22,774 nucleotides of DNA from JAMHZE01 sp964424715 (GTDB lineage: Bacteria; Pseudomonadota; Alphaproteobacteria; Rickettsiales; UBA8987), in contig CAYRJW010000023.1 in assembly GCA_964424715.1 (NCBI GenBank), forward strand, positions 1-22,774, given 5' to 3'. The position numbers and the translations under genes are program-made. Positions 1-6,369 of the stretch are shown here, piece after piece. A model generated the notes under the pieces. It was not told the origin of the DNA. It saw only the letters and a list, made by a program, of their open reading frames with translations, and did no database searches. Each line of letters begins with the position of its first letter. The first letter of the stretch is position 1.

Positions 1-1
1 G

Positions 2-1438
2 TTCGTTTTCTCGTATGTAGGGATGATAATATACGGTATCTTCGCCCACTCATACGGGCTTGCTGATATCCTGCCGGATGCGATACAGGAAACCACTAAC
101 ACTGCCAATGATCTTGGCTGGTTCTTCGTGCTGGCGTTATTCTTCAAAGCGTTCTCATTAGGTGGCGGTACATATACCGGGTTGGAAGCGGTTTCCAACA
201 GTTTGCAGAATCTGGCGCAGCCAAGGGTGAAAACCGGCAAGGCGACGATGATGGCGGTGGCAGCCTCTCTTGCTGTTATGGCGACCGGGATAATACTTTT
301 ATACCTGCTGTGGGATGTTAAAAAAGTTGATGGTGAAACGCTGAACGCAACCACCTTTAAAGTGATAACCGCCAACTGGGTAGTGCTTGGTACGAATATC
401 TCAATATATGTTGTGGGCGTGATAATGGTCTTATCTGCCGGTATATTACTTGTGGCTGGCAATACCGGGTTCATCGCCGGCCCTTCAGTGCTGGCTGCTA
501 TGGCAGCAGATAGGTGGATGCCGCATTTATTTTCGGCGCTCTCATCGCGCCTTGTTACCAAGAACGGCATATTGCTGATGTGCTTTATGGCAATATTCGC
601 CCTGTTATTCACCGAAGGTAAGGTTGAAACGCTGGTCGTGCTTTATTCGATCAACGTGTTCCTGACATTCACGCTTTCGCTTGCGGGCATATGCAAATAT
701 CGCCTGGTGAATATCCGCAAGGACTGGCGCAATGGTTACAGGATGATAATCCCGTTCCTTGCATTTCTGGTATCGCTTACAATCTTATGCACCACCACGC
801 TTGAAAAGTTCTTTGAAGGTGGCTGGAAAACAATTTTTGTCACCGGTATAATAGTTACCATCGGCCTTATGATAAAACGCCACTACCTGCTGGTGCAGTG
901 TAAGATAGAGCGCGAAGAAGGCAGAATGGAAAGGTTCCTTGACAGCGAGATAGAAAAATGTGAAAGGCCAAAACTTGAACATGATAAACCAACCGCCTGT
1001 TTCCTTGTTTCTGAAACTTCCGCATCCGGTTTAAAGATGATAAAATGGGTGGAAAAACTATTCCCTAATATTTACAAAAATTTCATTTTCGTAAGTGTTG
1101 GTGAGATAGATACTGAAGAGTTCGTGGATGAAAAGAAATGGAATAATCTGCGCCGCGATACACGTTCAATGCTTAAAAAATACGTTGATTACGCCAATTG
1201 CCACGGCTTTGCTAGCACCTATTACCACGCTTACGGAACGGATGTGGTGAACAAGATAACCGAGATAACCGATCGCATATCGGAAGAATTCCCGACCACG
1301 GTTTTCTTTGCCACGAAATTAATTTCCGATAACGAGAATTTCCTGACGCAAATGCTGCATAACCAGACTGGTTATATCCTGCAACGCAGGCTGCACAATA
1401 AGGGCAGGAATCTGATTGTGATTCCGTTTAAGCTTTAA
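2..1438 (+). CDS. APC-superfamily amino acid permease (5' end outside window)
   Basis: This is an inner-membrane secondary transporter of the APC (amino acid-polyamine-organocation) type. The reading frame is open to the left edge; the first visible ATG is at 23 but lies in mid-protein, so the gene is partial. Numbering from that ATG, hydrophobic segments lie near residues 30-50, 75-96, 120-147, 180-197, 203-222, 240-258 and 270-286. The segment GGGTYTGLEAVSN (residues 47-59) is the sort of Gly-rich, partly unwound helix with a following LEAVSN that APC permeases show. From about residue 290 the protein is soluble: a charged stretch, then an alpha/beta-looking tail of about 170 residues ending VIPFKL, so a C-terminal cytoplasmic domain is likely. 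The substrate cannot be told from the sequence. It converges on mnmG. The family call is fairly sure; amino acid specificity is inference. Confidence 0.75.
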   Translation, partial: FVFSYVGMIIYGIFAHSYGLADILPDAIQETTNTANDLGWFFVLALFFKAFSLGGGTYTGLEAVSNSLQNLAQPRVKTGKATMMAVAASLAVMATGIILLYLLWDVKKVDGETLNATTFKVITANWVVLGTNISIYVVGVIMVLSAGILLVAGNTGFIAGPSVLAAMAADRWMPHLFSALSSRLVTKNGILLMCFMAIFALLFTEGKVETLVVLYSINVFLTFTLSLAGICKYRLVNIRKDWRNGYRMIIPFLAFLVSLTILCTTTLEKFFEGGWKTIFVTGIIVTIGLMIKRHYLLVQCKIEREEGRMERFLDSEIEKCERPKLEHDKPTACFLVSETSASGLKMIKWVEKLFPNIYKNFIFVSVGEIDTEEFVDEKKWNNLRRDTRSMLKKYVDYANCHGFASTYYHAYGTDVVNKITEITDRISEEFPTTVFFATKLISDNENFLTQMLHNQTGYILQRRLHNKGRNLIVIPFKL

Positions 1439-1470
1439 TTGAGGGGTTCTCTCTTAATCTTCTTCCCTTC

Positions 1471-1513
1471 ACTGATTTTCCGGAATTTGCATCGCAAATG
1501 TCCGGGATCCAGT
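1471..1513. repeat. Intergenic hairpin repeat
   Basis: A nested inverted repeat lies just downstream of the permease gene. ATTTGC (1485-1490) pairs with GCAAAT (1494-1499) around the loop ATC. CCGGA (1480-1484) pairs with TCCGG (1501-1505) across one bulged G. ACTG (1471-1474) can pair with CAGT (1510-1513). There is no U-tract, so it is more like a dispersed palindromic repeat or mRNA 3'-end stabiliser than a classic intrinsic terminator. Confidence 0.6.
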
Positions 1514-1564
1514 GGTTAAGGTTGAAATATAAAATTATATTATTTATTTGCCGAACAACTGGGT

Positions 1565-1587
1565 CCCTGCCTTCGCAGGGGGGGGGG
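1565..1587. repeat. Short hairpin followed by a run of ten G
   Basis: CCCTGC (1565-1570) and GCAGGG (1575-1580) form a 6-bp stem with loop CTTC. The right arm runs into an unbroken tract of ten G residues (1578-1587). It lies between the convergent permease and mnmG genes. Such a G-tract can slip in replication or be misread in sequencing, so its exact length is uncertain. Confidence 0.55.
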
Positions 1588-1613
1588 CAGAGGTGGGGGT
1601 AAGAATGAGGAGT

Positions 1614-3641
1614 TTAAGCCGCTTTGCGTTCTTTTTCTTTCTTCTTTAAATAGACCAGTATCGCGGTGGTGGCGGCTGGGGTGATCCCAGGTATCCTACC
1701 AGCGGCGCCGATGGTGGCTGGTTTGAAGCGGTTTAGTTTTTCGCGTATCTCAAGCGATAAACTATCGACATCACGGAAGTCGGTTTCTTCTGGTATCTTG
1801 ATGGTCTCATCTTTGCGGAATTGTTTTATTTCGCTATCCTGATTTTCCAGATAGCCCGCATAGAGTGATTGTATCTCCATCTGTTCAATGATTGTTTTTT
1901 CAAACCCGGTCAATTTATCAGGAAATATCTCTTTCAGTTTTTCAAAGCTTATATTCTGCATTGCCAGTAATTGCTTGCCGTTGCGGCGGATGCCATCGGC
2001 GTTTATTTTTATGCTGTGCTTTTCAGCCTCGTTCGGGGTGAGGTTTATTTCTTCAAGCGCGGCGGATAAATTATTTATCGCATTTATTTTTCCAGCGAAT
2101 TTTTCTTTTCGCTCATTACCGGCAAAATTGTTATCAATAGCCAGTTGCGTTAAGCGAAGATCAGCATTATCCGCGCGCATACTCAAACGATATTCCGCGC
2201 GGGAGGTGAACATTCTGTATGGTTCGGTTGTACCCAAAGTTATAAGGTCATCTATCATCACGCCGATATAGGCTTGTGCGCGATCAAGCGTGAATGGCTC
2301 TTTTTGTTGTGATTTCAAACCTGCATTTACGCCAGCTATAAGGCCCTGAGCACCGGCTTCTTCGTAACCTGTGGTGCCGTTTATCTGGCCGGCCAGGAAT
2401 AATCCGGAAACTTTTTTGGTCTCCAGAGTGTTCTTTAATTCGCGCGGGTCGATGTAATCATATTCTATCGCATAGCCATATTGGGTGATGGTGCAATTCT
2501 CCAGACCTTTTATCGAGCGTACATATTTATCCTGCACATCTTTCGGCAGAGAGGTGGAAATACCATTCGGGTATATCAGGCCGGATTCCAGCCCTTCCGG
2601 CTCAAGGAATATCTGGTGACGTTCCTTATCGGCAAAGCGGTTCACCTTATCTTCAATGGAAGGGCAGTAGCGCGGGCCGACACCTTTTATCTCGCCGGAA
2701 TACATCGCGGAAAGATGGAGGTTCTCTTTTATTATATTGTGAGTGGAAGCGTTGGTATAAGTGATGAAACATTTTATCTGCGGAACTTTTACTTCATCGG
2801 TGAGGTAGGAAAATGGGGTTGGTATCTTATCACCCGGCTGTTCATCAAGCTCAGAGTAATCAATGGAAGAACTTAATATGCGCGGTGGCGTACCGGTTTT
2901 AAGGCGGCCAAGCTCGAAGCCGATATTCATTAAAGTTTCGGAAAGTTTTATCGCCGGTTTTTCGGTCTTGTTATCCTCACCGAAACGCCCGGCAGGAATC
3001 TTCTCACGGCCGATATGAATAAGGCCACGCAGGAATGTGCCGGTGGTGAGAACCACATTCTCGGTTTCAAAGCGTGTGCCGTTTTCAGTGATAACCGCGG
3101 CTACTTTCTTTTCCCTTGCCCCTTGGTGGAGATGGTTAGGGTGAGGGGTTCGGGACGAATCACCCTCACCAAGATTTCCTAAGCTCTCTGCTTTCGCTAA
3201 GGAAATCTGTCCTCTCCGCTCAAGGGAGAGGGAATTAGAGGGGGAGATATTATCTGTAAATTCTATATCATCAACCCCATCCCCAAACACATCGAGATTA
3301 GGGTAATTCAGGATTATCTCCTGCATCGCTTCTTTGTATAATTTCCTGTCCGCCTGAGCGCGGGGACCCCATACGGCCGGGCCTTTGGAGGCGTTGAGAG
3401 TTTTGTAATGTATGCCGGAGCGATCTGTTACCACGCCCATCACACCATCCAACGCATCTATCTCACGTACCAGCGTACCCTTGGCAACCCCGCCAATAGC
3501 CGGGTTACAGCTCATCTGGCCGATGGTCTCTATCTTATGTGTAATCAGCAAAGTGTTCGCACCAGTACGCGCGGAAGCCGCCGCGGCCTCACAGCCCGCA
3601 TGCCCGCCGCCGATAACTATTACGTCGTATTTTTTACTCAT
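1614..3641 (-). CDS. mnmG: MnmG (GidA), tRNA U34 carboxymethylaminomethyl-modification FAD enzyme, with an in-frame palindromic insert
   Basis: MnmG works with the GTPase MnmE to add the (carboxymethyl)aminomethyl group to U34 of several tRNAs. The protein is 675 residues from the chosen ATG. The FAD Rossmann motif GGGHAGCEAA is at residues 11-20, and the MnmG signatures GGVAKGTLVREIDALDG (50-66), LTTGTFLRG (198-206) and the later GTTGYEEAGAQG follow. The start at 3641 (MSKKYDV) fits the family N-terminus. An in-frame TTG at 3689 would add 16 residues unlike the family and would lie inside the proposed promoter. Residues about 134-178 (SNSLSLERRGQISLAK to QGAREKK) are foreign to the family and are encoded by the palindromic element at 3111-3234. 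Without them the length is about 630, the family norm. Not next to parAB here. Confidence 0.96.
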   Translation of the reverse strand: MSKKYDVIVIGGGHAGCEAAAASARTGANTLLITHKIETIGQMSCNPAIGGVAKGTLVREIDALDGVMGVVTDRSGIHYKTLNASKGPAVWGPRAQADRKLYKEAMQEIILNYPNLDVFGDGVDDIEFTDNISPSNSLSLERRGQISLAKAESLGNLGEGDSSRTPHPNHLHQGAREKKVAAVITENGTRFETENVVLTTGTFLRGLIHIGREKIPAGRFGEDNKTEKPAIKLSETLMNIGFELGRLKTGTPPRILSSSIDYSELDEQPGDKIPTPFSYLTDEVKVPQIKCFITYTNASTHNIIKENLHLSAMYSGEIKGVGPRYCPSIEDKVNRFADKERHQIFLEPEGLESGLIYPNGISTSLPKDVQDKYVRSIKGLENCTITQYGYAIEYDYIDPRELKNTLETKKVSGLFLAGQINGTTGYEEAGAQGLIAGVNAGLKSQQKEPFTLDRAQAYIGVMIDDLITLGTTEPYRMFTSRAEYRLSMRADNADLRLTQLAIDNNFAGNERKEKFAGKINAINNLSAALEEINLTPNEAEKHSIKINADGIRRNGKQLLAMQNISFEKLKEIFPDKLTGFEKTIIEQMEIQSLYAGYLENQDSEIKQFRKDETIKIPEETDFRDVDSLSLEIREKLNRFKPATIGAAGRIPGITPAATTAILVYLKKKEKERKAA
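3111..3234 (-). repeat. 124-bp protein-coding palindromic element, copy 1 (inside mnmG)
   Basis: The element runs from TTCCCTTGCCCC to GGGAGAGGGAA and is 124 bp long. It matches the polA copy at 15129-15252 without gaps, with 12 differences by my count (about 90% identity). It contains nested inverted repeats: imperfect outer arms of 24 bp, GGTTAGGGTGA against TCACCCTCACC, and GATTTCCTAAG against CTAAGGAAATC (one mismatch). It is translated in frame, in the same orientation and frame as in polA, giving SLSLERRGQISLA and later LGNLGEG and RTPHPN. This resembles the in-frame Rickettsia palindromic elements in behaviour; whether it belongs to a named family cannot be told here. Confidence 0.88.
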
Positions 3642-3660
3642 ACATGTCATGATGGCGCGG

Positions 3661-3689
3661 TATATATCAGGAAAACCCGCATAAATCAA
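3661..3689 (-). promoter_or_regulatory. Candidate sigma-70 promoter for mnmG
   Basis: Read on the minus strand, TTGATT (3689-3684) and TATATA (3666-3661) are separated by 17 bp, a good spacing. Transcription would begin near 3654, leaving a leader of only about a dozen bases before the ATG at 3641. No Shine-Dalgarno sequence is visible, so translation may start from a very short leader. Confidence 0.4.
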
Positions 3690-3791
3690 TTGTTAAACAC
3701 AATATTCCGGATTAACCACAAAATATAAAAATGCTTTTATTTCAATGAGTTTTATGCTACTATCTGCCGCTCAAACATTAAATATGGGGTT

Positions 3792-4259
3792 ATGACAGAT
3801 AAAAGCAAAATAAAGATCTACGTGCTGGAGAATAATAATTACAATTACCTTGATGGTATAATGAAGGGTAGTATCGATGCAGGTTATGGCGATATTACAA
3901 GCTTTGAGGATAAGGAACAAATGCTGGAGCACGTGAATTCTTCGAAGCCTAATGTTGTCATGATGAATGCCGGCGGGTATGCTATGGATAATTTTGATAG
4001 CATAAAAGCGCTTCACGGCAAGGATATCGCTCTCATCATAAACACTAATAATAAGGAAGAGGTGCAACAGGAGCTGAAAAATAAGGGCATGAAAGGAATT
4101 GTGGTGATCAAAAAGAGCTTTTCTCCGAAGGATATAGGTGGGGTGATAGAGAAGGCATTGGCGAAGGTTGTAGAACAGAAAGAAAAACCAAAGACCGATA
4201 ACTCATTTTTTAACGTAAACCCTTTAAAAGTTTTTTTAAAAACACTGGTTGGGAAGTAG
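3792..4259 (+). CDS. Small protein with a divergent, probably unphosphorylatable receiver (CheY-like) domain
   Basis: This 155-residue protein appears to be a stand-alone response-regulator-like domain. The strand order of a receiver can be followed: KIKIYVLEN (6-14), PNVVMMNAGG (53-62), IALIINTNN (79-87) and GIVVIKKSFSPKDIGGVIEKAL (102-122). The last resembles the usual Lys-Pro-Phe segment before helix 5. At the place of the phospho-accepting Asp there is Asn59. The acidic pair after strand 1 is Glu13-Asn14 rather than Asp-Asp. Thr85 and Lys108 look retained. After residue 125 comes a Lys-rich linker and a short hydrophobic tail (NPLKVFLKTLVGK). A weak GGGG precedes the ATG. It diverges from mnmG and ends 18 bp from apaG. 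The receiver fold is inference from pattern; the partner is unknown. Confidence 0.6.
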   Translation: MTDKSKIKIYVLENNNYNYLDGIMKGSIDAGYGDITSFEDKEQMLEHVNSSKPNVVMMNAGGYAMDNFDSIKALHGKDIALIINTNNKEEVQQELKNKGMKGIVVIKKSFSPKDIGGVIEKALAKVVEQKEKPKTDNSFFNVNPLKVFLKTLVGK

Positions 4260-4277
4260 AGTAATTAAGAAAAAATG

Positions 4278-4679
4278 TTAATTCGCGTACTTGATCGCTT
4301 CCGTTGAATCCAACGAAAATACCGGTATCGGTATCAGTAATAATCTTTCATCGGCCGTTCTTATTTCGTAGGTTCCGTGCATTAAACCTGTCGGCGTGGA
4401 TAAACTAACTGAAGATGTGTATTCAAAATGTTCATCGGGCATTATGGTAGGTTGCAGGCCGACAACGCCGGGGCCGCGGACCTCTTGTACTACGCCTTTG
4501 CCGTCGGTTATGTGCCAGTAGCGGTTCATAAGCTGAACTGCGCCCTTGCCGTTATTGTGAATCTTTATATGATACACCCAGACATATTGCCCATCCACCG
4601 GGGATGATTCATATTCCATGTACTCCGGCTGGGCTGATACCGTTATATTGTTAGTTTTTATTGTAAAAATATTGCCCAT
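4278..4679 (-). CDS. apaG: ApaG domain protein
   Basis: A 133-residue ApaG-family protein: a small cytosolic fibronectin-like beta-sandwich, often annotated in relation to Co2+/Mg2+ efflux although its molecular role is not settled. Family landmarks are NNGKGAVQLMNRYWHITDGKG (residues about 42-62), VRGPGVVGLQPTIMPDEHFEYTS (68-90) and TPTGLMHGTYEI (95-106). Length is close to the about 125 residues usual for the family. Its ATG (4679-4677) is one base from the ATG of the divergent ABC transporter gene at 4681, so the 5' leader of each gene must lie inside the other's coding region. No Shine-Dalgarno sequence is evident. It converges on the pseudo-receiver gene. Confidence 0.93.
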   Translation of the reverse strand: MGNIFTIKTNNITVSAQPEYMEYESSPVDGQYVWVYHIKIHNNGKGAVQLMNRYWHITDGKGVVQEVRGPGVVGLQPTIMPDEHFEYTSSVSLSTPTGLMHGTYEIRTADERLLLIPIPVFSLDSTEAIKYAN

Positions 4680-4680
4680 A

Positions 4681-6270
4681 ATGAATTTGTTAGAAGTTAA
4701 AAATTTAAGCGTCTCGATCGGTACTTACAGATTGATAGATAATATAAGTTTCCAAATAAACAAGGGCGAAGTTTTCGCGCTGGTGGGGCAAAGCGGTTCG
4801 GGGAAGTCGCTTACGGCCTATTCTATTCTGAACCTGCTCAGGTTCCTGGGGAATTTTGATGTTTCGGGAGAGGTTATATTTGAAGGAAAGAATAATCTTT
4901 CTCTCAAAGAAAACGAATTGCGGAAGATACGCGGTAATAAAATAGGAATGATATTTCAGGACCCGATGACCAGCCTGAATCCGCTGCATACCATAGGTAA
5001 ACAGCTATCCGAAGCTATTTTACTGCACAGGAATATTTCAAAGAAAGAAGTGCGTGCGCGCATATTTGAATTACTGGAACAGGTGGAGTTGGATATTCTG
5101 AAAGAGCGTCTGGATGATTATCCGCACCAGCTTTCCGGTGGGCAGAGGCAGAGGGTGATGATAGCAATGGCCATCGCCAACGACCCGGAACTTATAATCG
5201 CCGATGAACCGACCACCGCGCTGGATGTTACCGTGCAGAAGGAAATTCTGGCACTGCTGAAGAAGTTGCAGAAGGAAAAAGGGCTTGGGATATTGCTTAT
5301 CACGCATGATCTTACTATTGTAAAACGCGTGGCCGACAGGGTGGCGGTGATGAATACGGGTGAGATAGTTGAACTGAAAGATACGAAAGAGATATTTGCG
5401 AATCCGGAACATCCATATACAAAAAAACTTTTAATGTCCGAGCCTAAGAACCAGCTACAGCCGGTTCCAGAAGATGCAAAAAAATTGCTGGTAACGAAAG
5501 AGCTTTCAGTTTCATATCTGCTCGGCAAGAATTTCTTCGGGTTCGAGAAAAAATATTTTACGGCGGTAAGCAATGTTTCGCTGAAACTTATGCAGGGGCA
5601 GACCATTGGCATAGTGGGGGAAAGCGGTAGTGGAAAATCCACACTTGCAAAGGCGGTGTTAAAACTGGTGCATTCGCAGGGGGATATAATCCTGAACGGG
5701 GTGAATGTTTCCGGGTTTGGCGAAAAGCAGTTCAAGCCATATCGCAAGAATATACAGATAGTTTATCAGGACCCTTATTCCTCGCTGAACCCGCGCATGA
5801 CGATACGGCAGATAATCGCCGAGGGTATGCTGGTGCATGAAAAAGCGCATAAGGATGATATTGATAAGATGATAGATGAAATGCTGGTTTCGCTGGGGCT
5901 GAAGGTGGAACATAAGCACCGATATCCGCATGAGCTTTCCGGTGGTGAGAAGCAAAGGATAGGGCTTGCGCGGAGTTTGATATTGCAGCCTGATATTCTG
6001 GTGCTGGATGAGCCAACCAGTGCGCTGGACCTGATAACGCAGGCGGAGATATTAAATATAATATCCGGCTTCCAGAAACATATGAGGCTTGGGATATTGT
6101 TCATAAGCCATGATCTGCGCGTGATAAGGGCCATGGCGCATCATATAATCGTGATGAAACAGGGCGTGGTGGTAAGCGAGGGCAGCAGCGATGAGATATT
6201 TGGCGGGGTGCATGAGGAATATACTCGGAAACTGATCGAGAGTGCGTTTTTGGAGGGGGTGGGCAGATAG
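4681..6270 (+). CDS. yejF: Double ABC ATPase of the YejF/oligopeptide type
   Basis: The protein has 529 residues from the ATG at 4681, the same length as E. coli YejF, the ATPase of the YejABEF peptide/microcin C importer. Two nucleotide-binding domains are fused. The first has Walker A GQSGSGKS (36-43), Q-loop Gln93, signature LSGGQ (151-155), Walker B with ADEP (174-177) and switch His209. The second has Walker A GESGSGKS (313-320), Gln363, signature LSGGE (419-423), LDEP (442-445) and His477. The HPYTKKL motif after the first domain is typical of Dpp/Opp/Yej ATPases. An upstream in-frame ATG at 4618 would add 21 residues and is unlikely. No binding-protein or permease genes lie beside it, so its membrane partners must be elsewhere. 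All catalytic motifs are intact. Confidence 0.88.
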   Translation: MNLLEVKNLSVSIGTYRLIDNISFQINKGEVFALVGQSGSGKSLTAYSILNLLRFLGNFDVSGEVIFEGKNNLSLKENELRKIRGNKIGMIFQDPMTSLNPLHTIGKQLSEAILLHRNISKKEVRARIFELLEQVELDILKERLDDYPHQLSGGQRQRVMIAMAIANDPELIIADEPTTALDVTVQKEILALLKKLQKEKGLGILLITHDLTIVKRVADRVAVMNTGEIVELKDTKEIFANPEHPYTKKLLMSEPKNQLQPVPEDAKKLLVTKELSVSYLLGKNFFGFEKKYFTAVSNVSLKLMQGQTIGIVGESGSGKSTLAKAVLKLVHSQGDIILNGVNVSGFGEKQFKPYRKNIQIVYQDPYSSLNPRMTIRQIIAEGMLVHEKAHKDDIDKMIDEMLVSLGLKVEHKHRYPHELSGGEKQRIGLARSLILQPDILVLDEPTSALDLITQAEILNIISGFQKHMRLGILFISHDLRVIRAMAHHIIVMKQGVVVSEGSSDEIFGGVHEEYTRKLIESAFLEGVGR

Positions 6271-6320
6271 TACAAGTGGGGTAAAAAACTGCACTTGTAC
6301 TTGTACTAATCACTTGTACT
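6269..6320. repeat. Inverted and direct repeat of CACTTGTACT between yejF and secA
   Basis: AGTACAAGTG (6269-6278) and CACTTGTACT (6292-6301) are perfect 10-bp inverted repeats with a 13-base loop. The right arm recurs as a direct repeat at 6311-6320. The left arm overlaps the yejF stop codon. The second direct copy contains the candidate -35 of secA. It could be an operator, a weak terminator or an mRNA stem; there is no U-tract. Confidence 0.6.
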
Positions 6321-6342
6321 GTCACCAATATTACTCTATATC
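6314..6342 (+). promoter_or_regulatory. Candidate sigma-70 promoter for secA
   Basis: TTGTAC (6314-6319) and TATATC (6337-6342) are 17 bp apart, ending about 27 bases before the secA ATG. The -35 lies inside the last CACTTGTACT repeat. A purine-rich AAGAG (6360-6364) five bases before the ATG may serve as ribosome binding site. Confidence 0.45.
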
Positions 6343-6369
6343 CTGCATCGTAGAAATTTAAGAGTAAAA

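Noticed and set aside
1888..2271. Open frame antisense to mnmG
   Set aside because: It lies opposite strongly conserved MnmG sequence and its translation looks like random Ser/Phe-rich shadow.
3111..3234. CRISPR or tRNA explanation for the repeated, structured 124-bp segment
   Set aside because: There is one copy per locus with no spacers, no cloverleaf, and uninterrupted translation in frame with mnmG and polA.
3642..3689. Longer mnmG start at a TTG (3689)
   Set aside because: The extra 16 residues do not fit the family N-terminus, the start would be upstream of the predicted transcription start, and MSKKYDVIVIGGG at 3641 fits the family.
4265..4281. TTAA-N9-TTAA between the pseudo-receiver gene and apaG as a CtrA box
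   Set aside because: The spacer is 9 bases and the site lies between two convergent gene ends, where no promoter is expected.
4618..4680. Upstream ATG for the ABC transporter gene (21 extra residues)
   Set aside because: Starting at 4681 gives 529 residues, the length of YejF, with a normal N-terminus; the extension lies wholly within apaG on the other strand.
5118..5747. 209-codon open frame antisense to the ABC transporter gene
   Set aside because: It is Ser/Phe-rich shadow coding opposite a gene with clear motifs; no family resemblance or start signal.
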